In this document: piece after piece, positions 7,911 to 15,240 of the stretch
How the letters are laid out: every line of letters begins with the position of its first letter
How positions within the stretch are numbered: the first letter of the stretch is position 1
Assembly (NCBI GenBank): GCA_039920645.1
Contig: JBDSDI010000139.1
Coordinates: 1-28,123, forward strand
DNA: 28,123 nt
From: CAMCVE01 sp039920645
GTDB taxonomy: Bacteria > Bdellovibrionota > UBA2428
Direction: 5' to 3'
Notes under the pieces: generated by a model
Databases searched by the model: none
The model's input: only the letters and a program-made list of their open reading frames with translations
What the model was told of the DNA's origin: nothing
Program-made: the position numbers and the translations under genes

Positions 7911-8735
7911 TCAGACGCTCACTCCAAAATCGCGTAAGGCCTCGTTAAGCGTCGTTTTTTTATCAGTCGACTCTTTGCGCTCGCCCACAATCAACGCGAC
8001 GGGAACATGATATTCGCCGCCGGGAAATTTCTTGGGGCGGGAGCCGGGAATGACCACCGAGCGCGGGGGTACGTAACCTTTGTACTCTTTGGCTTCGGAC
8101 GAACTCACATCGATGATTCGCGTGGACGATGTGAGTACGACGTTCGCGCCCAGCACCGCAGCGGTTCCGATGCGCACGCCTTCGACGACGATACAACGCG
8201 AACCGAGGAACGCATCGTCTTCGATAATGACGGGAGCGGCTTGCGGAGGCTCGAGAACGCCGCCGATGCCGACGCCGCCGCTCAAGTGCACACGCGCTCC
8301 GACTTGGGCGCAGGACCCGACCGTCGCCCAGGTGTCGACCATGGTGCCTTCACCCACATAGGCGCCAATGTTCACGAACGAGGGCATGAGAATCGCGCCG
8401 CTCGAGACATGCGAACCGAAACGCACGACCGCGCCGGGAACCACGCGCACGCCTTTCATCTGTGAAAGGGTCTTGAGAGGAATCTTGTCATGGAAATGGA
8501 AGGGACCGACATCCATCTGCTCCATCGGACGAAGAGCGAAATAAAGCAGGATCGCCTTCTTGACCCAGTCGTTCACTTTCCAGCTTTCGGAGGTGAGATC
8601 ATACTCGGCCACGCGTACGCTTCCATCGTCGAGCGCCGTGAGCGTTTCGAGAACCGCACTGCGAACGTTGTCGACTTTGAGAAGTTCGCGGTTTTCGAAG
8701 GCCTGACCGATGAGAAGTCTTTGATTGTCGTCCAT
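7911..8735 (-). CDS. dapD: 2,3,4,5-tetrahydropyridine-2,6-dicarboxylate N-succinyltransferase
   Basis: Cytosolic enzyme of the succinylase branch of diaminopimelate/lysine synthesis: succinyl-CoA plus tetrahydrodipicolinate gives N-succinyl-2-amino-6-ketopimelate. The sequence has the DapD core: PSFVNIGAYVGEGTMVDTWA, GSCAQVGARVHLSGGVGIGG, LEPPQAAPVIIEDDAFLGSR, with left-handed beta-helix hexapeptide repeats over about residues 100-235 and the Asp and Glu (MVDTW, VVEGV) of the active site. Length 274 aa is the family norm. A GTG lies directly before the ATG at 8735 and could also be used. It is the last gene of a minus-strand run, 45 bases after an MpaA-like carboxypeptidase gene, linking synthesis and salvage of diaminopimelate. 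Confidence 0.97.
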   Translation of the reverse strand: MDDNQRLLIGQAFENRELLKVDNVRSAVLETLTALDDGSVRVAEYDLTSESWKVNDWVKKAILLYFALRPMEQMDVGPFHFHDKIPLKTLSQMKGVRVVPGAVVRFGSHVSSGAILMPSFVNIGAYVGEGTMVDTWATVGSCAQVGARVHLSGGVGIGGVLEPPQAAPVIIEDDAFLGSRCIVVEGVRIGTAAVLGANVVLTSSTRIIDVSSSEAKEYKGYVPPRSVVIPGSRPKKFPGGEYHVPVALIVGERKESTDKKTTLNEALRDFGVSV

Positions 8736-8780
8736 CACGATTCTTTAGCTCAGAGAAAGCGCGGAGCCCAGTGAAAGCTT

Positions 8781-9470
8781 TTAACCGAGTTCATCGTTCG
8801 TGCCGGCGAAAAGCAGACCCGCAAGCAGGGAATCGCGATGCGTGCGCCAGGTCTTATCGGGACCAGAATCACGTTCGATCTCGAGGGTAATCGTAGGAAT
8901 TTTGCGCTCCCAGCCGGCCCAGGTTCCGAAGGAGCCCGGAGTGGGATAACCGATGTCGTCCGTGATGATGTACTTGCACTCGTTGGCCATAACCTCGGCG
9001 AGCTTACGCGCGGGTCCGTTGTAATTAATCATCGGTTCCCAGGTGTGCATCGTGACGATGGCATGCGGAGAAAGCTTGCCGATGATCGCGATGAGCGTCT
9101 GGGCTTCGAACTCGGAACCCGCGCTCGGGCCGGGCTGATAACGTTCTTGGCGAGCGACCGGATCCCAATCTTTGGTGGGCATGTTGCGATTGAGATCTAC
9201 ACCGCGACCGTTCGTACGCTGATTGAGGGCACAACCGTCGGGGTTAAGTCGAGGAATCACCCACAGCGACGCGACGCCTTCGAGTTCGCGCCAGAGTCCG
9301 GAACGCACGAATTCTTCGACGAGGAAAAAGCCTTCCGGCTCGTCGCCGTGCACGCCGCCCATGAGCAAAAGATTCTTCGATCCGCGTGTGAGTTGGAAAA
9401 GCTCGATCTTGCGTCCGCCCTCGGTGGGACCGAAGGATTCGTAGGCGTGAGTTTTTATTTCTGGAGTCAT
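8781..9470 (-). CDS. M14-family zinc carboxypeptidase, MpaA-like murein peptide amidase
   Basis: A 229-aa protein without a signal peptide, so probably cytosolic. M14 zinc site: HGDE gives His41 and Glu44, and TMHTW gives His142; NPDG (76-79) and RGVDLNRN (89-96) are the substrate-binding blocks; Glu197 in TLEIE is the likely catalytic glutamate. This pattern matches MpaA, which removes meso-diaminopimelate from murein tripeptide (D-Glu-DAP bond) during peptidoglycan recycling; succinylglutamate desuccinylase/aspartoacylase-type enzymes share the same fold. The start at 9470 lies 7 bases after the preceding stop codon, indicating an operon with the DUF255 gene; dapD follows. The location beside dapD supports the MpaA reading, since its product would feed the same pool. 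Confidence 0.85.
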   Translation of the reverse strand: MTPEIKTHAYESFGPTEGGRKIELFQLTRGSKNLLLMGGVHGDEPEGFFLVEEFVRSGLWRELEGVASLWVIPRLNPDGCALNQRTNGRGVDLNRNMPTKDWDPVARQERYQPGPSAGSEFEAQTLIAIIGKLSPHAIVTMHTWEPMINYNGPARKLAEVMANECKYIITDDIGYPTPGSFGTWAGWERKIPTITLEIERDSGPDKTWRTHRDSLLAGLLFAGTNDELG

Positions 9471-9477
9471 CGCGTGC

Positions 9478-11505
9478 TCAAGTGTGCTGGGTCCGAAGCC
9501 GCTTGGCAAGTCCCACGATGATCTCAAAACGCTTCGCACTGAGCATGAAACAAGCGCCCCATTCGCAGAGTTCGAATTCCAGCCGCTCGTGTTCTACGAC
9601 GAGGACTTCAGAGGGACGATAGCCTTTTTCTGCGCATTTCAGCAGGAACTCCCGTTTCTCTCCCGGGGGAACTTTGACCGCAGCACCGCGCGCGACGATC
9701 TCCAACTGATTAAGCATATACGTGAGAATAACAGGATGGCGATCGCTGATGCGAGCGCCGATCCGTAGATCCTTCCAAAAACTCTCTTCGAGATCCGCTC
9801 GAGGTCTGAGCATCAGCTCGCGGGCCACGACGCCCATGTAGGTGGAATAGGCCGACGGGTTGGCGCCGTCTTCGTCTTGCAGCTCGCTCCACGGGGTCCC
9901 GAAACGCGATGATTCGCGACGCCTCGGTAAGAGATTTCCTTCGGCGTCGCGGAAGTTTTTTTCGATCCAATCGATGCGACTTCGCGCCTCGCGATCGAAA
10001 CGCATCTCAAGATCCAGAGGTAAGGCCGAATAAAGAGTTGCCGACTGCAACGCTTCGACGAGCGCAGCGTGGTCTTCGAGCAACGCTTCCTCGAAAGCCA
10101 CATCGGCATAGTAAATATGCGCAAGATCCTCCGGACGCGGAGATTTCACGAGCAAATATTCCAAGGTCTTGAGAGCCGCTCCACGCAGACGCGTTGAGAA
10201 GAGCACGTCATCTGCCGAAAATGCATAGGACGCCTGAAAAAGTGCCGCGGCCATCCATGCATTCCACGAGACCAGGACCTTTTCGTCGCGCAGAGGAGCA
10301 ATGCGTCGCTTGCGGACATCGTAGAGTTTTTGCTTCAGTCGTTTGATTTCCGGATTTGACCACAGCTCCACGTCTTGCGCGTGCTTAAGGCGAAGCACGT
10401 TCGTGCCTTCCCAATTTCCGCCCGGACGCACGTCGAAGATTTCCGAGAAGAGTCCTCCTTCAGAAATTCCGAGAGCTTGCGAAATTTCAGGTCGGCTCCA
10501 CACGAAGAATTTTCCTTCGACGCCTTCGCTATCGGCATCCTGCGCTGCAGCCCAGGCCCCCGACTCGAGACGCATCTCCGTTTCCAAGTAGTCAAGAATT
10601 CCTTCCACCACCCCACGAGCGAGTGGCGAGCGCGTCGCGAGAAAATCTTCGGCATAGGTCTGCACGAGAAGCGCCTGATCATAAAGCATCTTTTCGAAGT
10701 GCGGCACGTGCCACTCTTGGTCGGTGCTGTAGCGATGGAATCCTCCACCGAGATGATCCCACATTCCTCCGTAGGCCATGCCCTTTAGCGTCTGTTCTAC
10801 GGCGTGGTTCAGAGAAAGCTTTCGTCCCGGATCAGTTGCGAGCTCCGCCGCGCGCAGAAGCGCCGATGTCGCGTGAGAACGTGGAAATTTCGGAGCGCCC
10901 CCGAATCCGCCCCAGATCGGATCGAAGTTTCTCAGTTGCAGCTCGCCAACCTTCTCCATCCAGGCGTGCCATCTGCGCGAGAAATCCTGCGATCCGAAAC
11001 TTCCGGCAAGAGCCGCATCACCGGCGATTCCTTGTTTCATGTGATCAAGGACCTGTTTGCCCTGCGCTTCGATCTGTCGGGGATCCTGCGCCCACACGTG
11101 AGCGATATTGCTGAGCAGCTGGATGACCTGCGCTTTGGGAAAATAAGTTCCGCCGAAAAAAGGCGTGCGATCCGGAGTCGCGAAGATGTTCAGGGGCCAC
11201 CCGCCGCGGGCGACCATCGTGTGAAGGGCGTCCATATAGAACTGATCGACGTCGGGATGTTCCTCGCGATCCACTTTGATCGCGATAAATGACGTGTTTA
11301 AAAGTTGGGCAACTTCGGCATCCTCGAAGCTCTCGTGCTCCATCACGTGACACCAGTGACAGGTCGAGTAACCGATCGAAATCAGGACGGGCTTGTTTTC
11401 ACGTTTTGCCGTCTCGAACGCCTCGGGCGACCACGCCCACCAGTGAACGGGATTGGTGGCATGTTGCCGAAGATAAGCGCTTTTTTCCCGGTCGAGGCGA
11501 TTCAT
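9478..11505 (-). CDS. Thioredoxin-domain protein of the YyaL/SSP411 (DUF255) family
   Basis: A 675-aa protein with an N-terminal thioredoxin-like domain followed by a six-hairpin (alpha/alpha barrel) domain resembling glycoside hydrolases and epimerases. Diagnostic features: NRLDREKSAYLRQHATNPV, the redox motif CHWC (Cys49-Cys52), DREEHPDVDQFYM, GGWPLN and FGGTYFP, and later GGGFHRYSTDQEW and FEKMLYDQA. The family is widespread from bacteria to humans (SPATA20) and lacks an agreed biochemical role. The ATG at 11505 was chosen because the conserved N-terminus begins there; an upstream in-frame extension to 11580 would cover the promoter region. It heads a cluster with the MpaA-like gene (7-base gap) and dapD. 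Confidence 0.93.
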   Translation of the reverse strand: MNRLDREKSAYLRQHATNPVHWWAWSPEAFETAKRENKPVLISIGYSTCHWCHVMEHESFEDAEVAQLLNTSFIAIKVDREEHPDVDQFYMDALHTMVARGGWPLNIFATPDRTPFFGGTYFPKAQVIQLLSNIAHVWAQDPRQIEAQGKQVLDHMKQGIAGDAALAGSFGSQDFSRRWHAWMEKVGELQLRNFDPIWGGFGGAPKFPRSHATSALLRAAELATDPGRKLSLNHAVEQTLKGMAYGGMWDHLGGGFHRYSTDQEWHVPHFEKMLYDQALLVQTYAEDFLATRSPLARGVVEGILDYLETEMRLESGAWAAAQDADSEGVEGKFFVWSRPEISQALGISEGGLFSEIFDVRPGGNWEGTNVLRLKHAQDVELWSNPEIKRLKQKLYDVRKRRIAPLRDEKVLVSWNAWMAAALFQASYAFSADDVLFSTRLRGAALKTLEYLLVKSPRPEDLAHIYYADVAFEEALLEDHAALVEALQSATLYSALPLDLEMRFDREARSRIDWIEKNFRDAEGNLLPRRRESSRFGTPWSELQDEDGANPSAYSTYMGVVARELMLRPRADLEESFWKDLRIGARISDRHPVILTYMLNQLEIVARGAAVKVPPGEKREFLLKCAEKGYRPSEVLVVEHERLEFELCEWGACFMLSAKRFEIIVGLAKRLRTQHT

Positions 11506-11514
11506 TCGAGTCTC

Positions 11515-11543
11515 ACAAAAAAACAATTTCTCAGTCCCGACAA
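11515..11543 (-). promoter_or_regulatory. Candidate promoter of the DUF255-mpaA-dapD cluster (TTGTCG-17-TTTTGT)
   Basis: Minus-strand TTGTCG (11543-11538), 17-bp spacer, TTTTGT (11520-11515), ending 9 bases before the ATG at 11505. The -10 is poor, but the spacing repeats that of other starts in this window and the hexamers resemble those before mrp. Confidence 0.3.
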
Positions 11544-11574
11544 TGTGGAGTCTTCTCAATCCTACGAAATTTTC

Positions 11575-11604
11575 TTGCATTGCGTTGCTGTCTAAAGATA
11601 TGAC
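11575..11604 (+). promoter_or_regulatory. Candidate promoter of the Tyr-rich exported protein gene
   Basis: TTGCAT at 11575-11580, then an 18-bp spacer and TATGAC at 11599-11604. A roughly 20-base leader containing a strong Shine-Dalgarno would follow. Moderate match only. Confidence 0.32.
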
Positions 11605-11632
11605 ACTTTCACAATTAGAAGGAGGACATCAA

Positions 11633-12082
11633 ATGTCTCGTATTGTGAAACAAATGGTCGTTCAAGTCTGTGTATTAGCAACCGTTATGGTTGGATGCAG
11701 CGTTTTCGCTTCCGAATTCGATCCTAAAACCGGCGAACTCGTAGCGCCCGACGCACTCGTCGTTCGTGAAGACGTTCACGGCGAACGCGTTCTTCTTACC
11801 GTCGAAAAAGCTCCCAAAGAACTCAAAACCGAAGCCGATATGAAGAATCTGGCGATTGCCGCTGAAAAAGCAGCTGCAACTGTCGACGCTTCCGAAGGTG
11901 GCGCTGAAGGTTCTGGCCCCAGCGAATTCGATAAGACCTCCGGAACGGCGGCGTGGTACTACTGGTACTACCCTAACAACTACAGCTATAACTACTATTA
12001 CAGCTACGGTTGCTACAGCTATTACCCCGTCAGCTACTACAACTACGGCTACTACCGTTACTACTACTACTACCGTTGGTAA
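11633..12082 (+). CDS. Exported tyrosine-rich protein of unknown function
   Basis: A 149-aa protein; the start at 11633 is fixed by a near-perfect Shine-Dalgarno (AGAAGGAGGA) and a signal peptide (about residues 1-26, ending VGCSVFA). The mature part has three zones: a charged strand region (27-64), an Ala/Lys/Glu-rich helix and acidic Gly/Ser linker (65-107), and a tail (108-149) in which 23 of 42 residues are Tyr, with three Trp, Asn, Ser, Gly, two Arg and one Cys. The tail starts WYYWYYP and ends YYYYYRW. No homolog is recognised. The tail codons are mostly TAC/TAT so the bias is real at protein level, not a frame artefact, and the next element is a good terminator, so it is a single-gene unit with signs of strong expression. 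Possible roles (surface coat, adhesive or cross-linked material) are speculation. Confidence 0.85.
   Translation: MSRIVKQMVVQVCVLATVMVGCSVFASEFDPKTGELVAPDALVVREDVHGERVLLTVEKAPKELKTEADMKNLAIAAEKAAATVDASEGGAEGSGPSEFDKTSGTAAWYYWYYPNNYSYNYYYSYGCYSYYPVSYYNYGYYRYYYYYRW
11954..12079 (+). repeat. Degenerate TAC/TAT codon-rich tract encoding the Tyr-rich tail
   Basis: Short imperfect repeats of the type ctactactac / acagctattac fill the last 126 coding bases. Different Ser, Asn, Gly and Arg codons interrupt the Tyr codons, so the tract is not a pure microsatellite. Slippage could still vary the number of Tyr residues between strains. Confidence 0.6.
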
Positions 12083-12122
12083 TTGCTCGTTAGCATCGCT
12101 CGCGACAATGAGCTAACCTAAG

Positions 12123-12157
12123 ACGCCGCGTGACCCGAAAGGGCACGTGGCGTTTTC
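12123..12157 (+). terminator. Rho-independent terminator after the Tyr-rich gene
   Basis: Stem ACGCC-x-CGTG-(bulged A)-CCC pairs with GGG-CACG-x-GGCGT around a GAAA-like loop, followed by TTTTCT. A second, weaker inverted repeat (GTTAGC at 12089-12094 and GCTAAC at 12112-12117) lies between it and the stop codon. Confidence 0.8.
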
Positions 12158-12170
12158 TATTTGGAGATGA

Positions 12171-12491
12171 ATGCCAACTGCCCTCGAAAAACTGCGCGGA
12201 CAAATCCTGGTCGCGCCTTATCCCGACCTCGAGCCCCACGTGAAGCGTGGCTCCTTCATTCTTGTTTCTACGAACCTCGACCTCGCCGAAGTCGCACTGA
12301 AGATTGAGACCAACGACACGGCTTATATGAGCGGACTCATTGAATCCGGCTTGCTCGTGAAGTCGACCGAAGCCGACCTGAAAGACTGGAGACGCGATAA
12401 ACGTTTCTTTAAGTTCCTCATCGTTCAGCCCTTCGTCGTCGCCCAATTCGTAATCCTGCCTCCAGCATCGGATCCCAAAGACCTTAATTGA
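12171..12491 (+). CDS. DUF2288 family protein
   Basis: A 106-aa soluble protein. The run from residue 20 to 90 (RGSFILVSTNLDLAEVALKI, then an SGLIESGLL block, then FFKFLIVQPFVVAQF) follows the DUF2288 pattern of a small alpha/beta protein whose members typically read as V-x-V-x-x-x-L-D-L-V-E-V-A followed by a W-containing C-terminal strand ending in P-x-V-x-x-Q. Function of the family is unknown. GGAG lies 6 bases upstream of the ATG, so it has a normal ribosome-binding site; it sits directly after the terminator of the Tyr-rich gene. Its TGA stop lies inside the TTGACA that I read as the -35 of the next gene. Confidence 0.75.
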   Translation: MPTALEKLRGQILVAPYPDLEPHVKRGSFILVSTNLDLAEVALKIETNDTAYMSGLIESGLLVKSTEADLKDWRRDKRFFKFLIVQPFVVAQFVILPPASDPKDLN

Positions 12492-12516
12492 CACTCTGCG
12501 ACAATTTCGCTAGCTC
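12488..12516 (+). promoter_or_regulatory. Candidate promoter of the exported subtilase (TTGACA-17-TAGCTC)
   Basis: A consensus -35 TTGACA (12488-12493) overlaps the stop codon of the DUF2288 gene. After exactly 17 bp comes TAGCTC (12511-12516), ending 7 bases before the first ATG of the subtilase gene. No Shine-Dalgarno is present in between. Confidence 0.5.
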
Positions 12517-12523
12517 TAGTCTT

Positions 12524-13870
12524 ATGATGAAGCTTAAGAGCAGTCTTTGGACCCTCACGGTCTCCGCAACATTCATTTTTTCAAGTACTTATGCACATGC
12601 TGAGCTGCGCGTGCGAAACGCGCGCGAACTTCGCAACAGCTACGGACTTTCGGAAGCCTCGCCTCGTATCGACGAGCTCAAAGGTCTCAAAGTCGCCATC
12701 CTCGACAACTCTTTTGAAGGCTTCTTGCAGAACCGCGACAGCCTTCCCGAGAGCGCGGAATTCATCCGCGGCCCTCTCAAAGTTCCACCGGTCGGAGGCT
12801 CCACCCAAAGCGCCGGTCATGGACTCCTCATGGCCCAAGTGGTCTGGGCGATGACGGGCAGTCATCCCGAAGGTCCAAAATTCTACCTCGTCGATGCCAA
12901 CGGATTGAGCAACCTCAGGGCCGCGATCGACACCGTCATCAACCTCAAAGTCGATATCGTGCTCTACGCTTCGACGTGGGAGACGGGCGGCAACTATGAC
13001 GGCCAAGGCTTCATCAACGCGGCTGTCACACGCGCCGCCCGCGCCGGGATTCTTTGGGTCAACGCCGCCGGTAACGACCACGGGATGACTTACACCGGCC
13101 GCATCTCGACCGATCCGAAAACCGGCGCACTTCGCCTTCCGGGCGACGGCGGTATGCTGAGCTTCACGAACAAGCTCACGAACAATCCCGTCAAGCTCAC
13201 GCTGAGCTGGACCGACTACAAGAACGAAGAAAACGAGCAGACGCAAAAGGATCTCGATTGGGAACTTCAAGACTGGACCGGCAAGCGCGTCGCACTGAAA
13301 AATTTAAGCCAAGGATCGAAATCAACCTGCGGTGAAACTCCGAGCTACGCCCGTGGAGCACGCGAGAATTCGCTGCATCCTCGCGAACAGGACGAAGTTC
13401 AGCTTCAGGAAGGTGTCTACCACCTACGCGTTCTCGACTGTTCGGGGAACTTCGTACAAAGCGATCGCATCCGTCTCGTGGTGCAAAGCCCTAAAGGTGA
13501 CTCTATCGAAATGCACGAAGCCAACGGCGCCTACGAGATCAACCCTCCTGCCGATAACGATAACGTGATCACGATCGGAGATCTTTCACCCGTGTCTTCT
13601 CGGGGCCCTACCCTCGACGGACGTATGAAGCCCGACTTCCGCATGCGCGACTCGCGCGTCGAAATGAGCGACGGTCTAAGCATCCCCATGGGCTCGAGCG
13701 TTGCTTCGGCGATCTTCGCCGGCATCGCGACCCAGCTCATGAGCCAAGAACCCCGCCTCTCCAAAGACACGCTCATTCGCTACCAGAAGAGATTGCTTTC
13801 AAGCCAAAGCCCTGCGAATGGCGTCGGTCCTGAGTGGCGCACGCCGGACGCGTCCGAATTGGGTCGCTAA
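12524..13870 (+). CDS. Exported S8 (subtilisin-like) serine peptidase
   Basis: A 448-aa protein starting at a tandem ATG ATG; residues 1-26 form a signal peptide ending STYAHA, so it acts outside the cytoplasm. The catalytic residues are in family order: Asp61 in VAILDNSFEG (usually V-x-D-T/S-G), His99 in SAGHGLLMA (usually HGT-x-VA), oxyanion Asn184 in NAAGND, and Ser392 in GSSVASAIFAG (usually GTS-x-AxP). SSRGPTLDGRMKPDF (358-372) is the classic pre-serine block. The variations around Asp and His are unusual, so activity is likely but not certain. No propeptide of typical length is obvious between the signal peptide and the catalytic core. DUF1304 follows 4 bases later. The substrate is unknown. 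Confidence 0.88.
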   Translation: MMKLKSSLWTLTVSATFIFSSTYAHAELRVRNARELRNSYGLSEASPRIDELKGLKVAILDNSFEGFLQNRDSLPESAEFIRGPLKVPPVGGSTQSAGHGLLMAQVVWAMTGSHPEGPKFYLVDANGLSNLRAAIDTVINLKVDIVLYASTWETGGNYDGQGFINAAVTRAARAGILWVNAAGNDHGMTYTGRISTDPKTGALRLPGDGGMLSFTNKLTNNPVKLTLSWTDYKNEENEQTQKDLDWELQDWTGKRVALKNLSQGSKSTCGETPSYARGARENSLHPREQDEVQLQEGVYHLRVLDCSGNFVQSDRIRLVVQSPKGDSIEMHEANGAYEINPPADNDNVITIGDLSPVSSRGPTLDGRMKPDFRMRDSRVEMSDGLSIPMGSSVASAIFAGIATQLMSQEPRLSKDTLIRYQKRLLSSQSPANGVGPEWRTPDASELGR

Positions 13871-13874
13871 GCCA

Positions 13875-14243
13875 ATGCTTCTCGCCGCGCAAATACTTAC
13901 GGGAGCGGTCGCGCTCCTCCATCTTTGGTTTTTGATTCTTGAAATGTTTCTGTGGCAGAAACCGATCGGCATGAAAACGTTCCGTCAGAACGTGGAAACT
14001 GCGAAGACGACCGCGGTACTCGCCGCCAACCAAGGGCTCTACAACGGATTTCTCGCAGCGGGACTCGTGACGAGTTTCGTGATCGGGAACGCCGAGACGG
14101 CCTTCGCTTTCCGTTGCTTCTTCCTCGGGTGCGTCGTCGTGGCCGGAATATTCGGAGCCCTCAGCGTCAGCCGTCGTATTTTCCTCGTCCAGGCCCTGCC
14201 TGCACTGACCGCGCTCGCTCTCAGCCTGCTTGCGTTTCGTTAA
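13875..14243 (+). CDS. DUF1304 family integral membrane protein
   Basis: A 122-aa protein with four predicted transmembrane segments. The N-terminal block AAQILTGAVALLHLWFLILEM followed by W-x-x-P-x-G, and the later LAANQGLYNGFLAAGL, are the DUF1304 signatures. The family has no established function. The start at 13875 was chosen because the conserved methionine and first helix begin there, 4 bases after the subtilase stop, implying translational coupling. It converges on the Cys-rich exported protein gene with only 4 bases between the stops. Confidence 0.87.
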   Translation: MLLAAQILTGAVALLHLWFLILEMFLWQKPIGMKTFRQNVETAKTTAVLAANQGLYNGFLAAGLVTSFVIGNAETAFAFRCFFLGCVVVAGIFGALSVSRRIFLVQALPALTALALSLLAFR

Positions 14244-14247
14244 ACCG

Positions 14248-14610
14248 TCAGAAACAGGTTTGTGTACATTCAGCAACGGTGTTGAGGCCGCTGCGACAAT
14301 CGTCGTAACAAAGCGCTTTGTAGTCAGCGCACATCACACCTAGCGGAAACTGTTTCTTTACAAGGTCCGAGCATTCGCGGACCGTATTGAGCGTCTGGCG
14401 ACAGTCGCGGAAAATCTTAATGGCTAGCTGGCCATCGGCGGCAACGCAGCGATCCGAGTTCGTCTCGGCCAAACAATACACGTGCGTCTTATCTCCGCCA
14501 CGAATGAACGCATCTTCGCCTGGGTTGAGATAAAGATTTCCGGCGGATGCGGAAAAGGCCATCATGGAAAGACAGAAAGCGGCGGCGGTTTTGATCGAAA
14601 GAGTCGTCAT
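14248..14610 (-). CDS. Small exported cysteine-rich protein with an internal duplication
   Basis: A 120-aa protein; the start at 14610 has GGAGA 7 bases upstream and gives a clear signal peptide (1-23, ending MAFSASA). The mature part has nine Cys (46, 55, 70, 80, 94, 101, 105, 115, 119). Two stretches with identical spacing, Asp69-Cys70-Arg71 to Cys80 and Asp104-Cys105-Arg106 to Cys115, share DCR-x-x-LNTV-x-EC and look like a duplicated disulfide module. An odd number of Cys leaves one free or available for a partner. No known family is recognised; an extracytoplasmic, disulfide-stabilised role is inferred from signal peptide plus Cys. Confidence 0.75.
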   Translation of the reverse strand: MTTLSIKTAAAFCLSMMAFSASAGNLYLNPGEDAFIRGGDKTHVYCLAETNSDRCVAADGQLAIKIFRDCRQTLNTVRECSDLVKKQFPLGVMCADYKALCYDDCRSGLNTVAECTQTCF

Positions 14611-14713
14611 CAGAATTTCTCCAGAGCTCACTTCTACTCGGTTCCTTCGATGAACCAAAATAAGAAATCTTCATTTTTTCCTTCATCCGCACGCCGTGTG
14701 CTGTGCTCAGGAC

Positions 14714-14742
14714 TTGCCCCACTGGCACTCACGGAATAGCTT
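14714..14742 (+). promoter_or_regulatory. Candidate promoter of the EVE-domain gene (TTGCCC-17-TAGCTT)
   Basis: TTGCCC (14714-14719), 17-bp spacer, TAGCTT (14737-14742), then CGAGGT and the ATG at 14749. The GAGGT touching the start codon is too close to serve as a Shine-Dalgarno, so initiation on a leaderless message is suggested. The -10 resembles the TAGCTC before the subtilase gene. Confidence 0.42.
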
Positions 14743-14748
14743 CGAGGT

Positions 14749-15222
14749 ATGCAGTACTGGCTCATGAAATCCGAACCCGATTGTTATTCGGTCGATGACC
14801 TCAAAAAAGACAAGAAATCCCTTTGGACCGGAGTCAGGAATTACCAGGCGCGCAATTTTATGACCCAGCAGATGGCTCAAGGCGACGGCGTGCTTTTCTA
14901 TCACAGCAACGCCCAACCGCCTGGCATCGCTGGACTTGCGCGCGTGTCGTCGGATGGAGATATCGATGACCCGACTCAGTTCCTGAAGAACGATGAACAC
15001 TATGACCCCAAGGCCACGCGCGAAAAACCGATTTGGGGATGCGTGGAAGTGGAATGGATCGAGACCTTCCAGAAATACCTGAGCCTCGAGTTCCTCAAAG
15101 GAAACCCGAAGCTCGCTGATTTGGGCGTCTTAAAAAAAGGAACACGTTTATCGGTCCTCCCCGTTTCCGAGAAGGACTTCAAAGAAATCTGCAAAATGGC
15201 GGGAGCTAAGAAAGCTCCCTAA
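14749..15222 (+). CDS. EVE-domain (PUA-like) protein
   Basis: A 157-aa single-domain EVE protein, a PUA-related fold thought to bind modified bases (related to human THYN1 and bacterial homologs). The family landmarks are YWLMKSEPDCYSVDDL (3-18), WTGVRNYQARNFM (26-38), GDGVLFYHSN (45-54), the I-x-G-x-A strand GIAGLARV, and DPKATREKPIWGCVEVEW. Length is typical. A 7-bp inverted repeat at 15201-15219 lies over the last codons. It converges on the DksA-like gene. The exact ligand cannot be inferred. EVE-domain proteins sometimes sit with restriction or toxin genes, but none are seen here. Confidence 0.93.
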   Translation: MQYWLMKSEPDCYSVDDLKKDKKSLWTGVRNYQARNFMTQQMAQGDGVLFYHSNAQPPGIAGLARVSSDGDIDDPTQFLKNDEHYDPKATREKPIWGCVEVEWIETFQKYLSLEFLKGNPKLADLGVLKKGTRLSVLPVSEKDFKEICKMAGAKKAP

Positions 15223-15240
15223 CTGCATTTCGCCGCGAGC

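Noticed and set aside
11543..11632. N-terminal extension of the Tyr-rich protein
   Set aside because: The strong Shine-Dalgarno and signal peptide place the start at 11633; the extension overlaps promoter sequence.
15201..15219. 7-bp hairpin in the last codons of the EVE gene as a terminator
   Set aside because: No T-run follows and the stem is short; too weak to list as a terminator.
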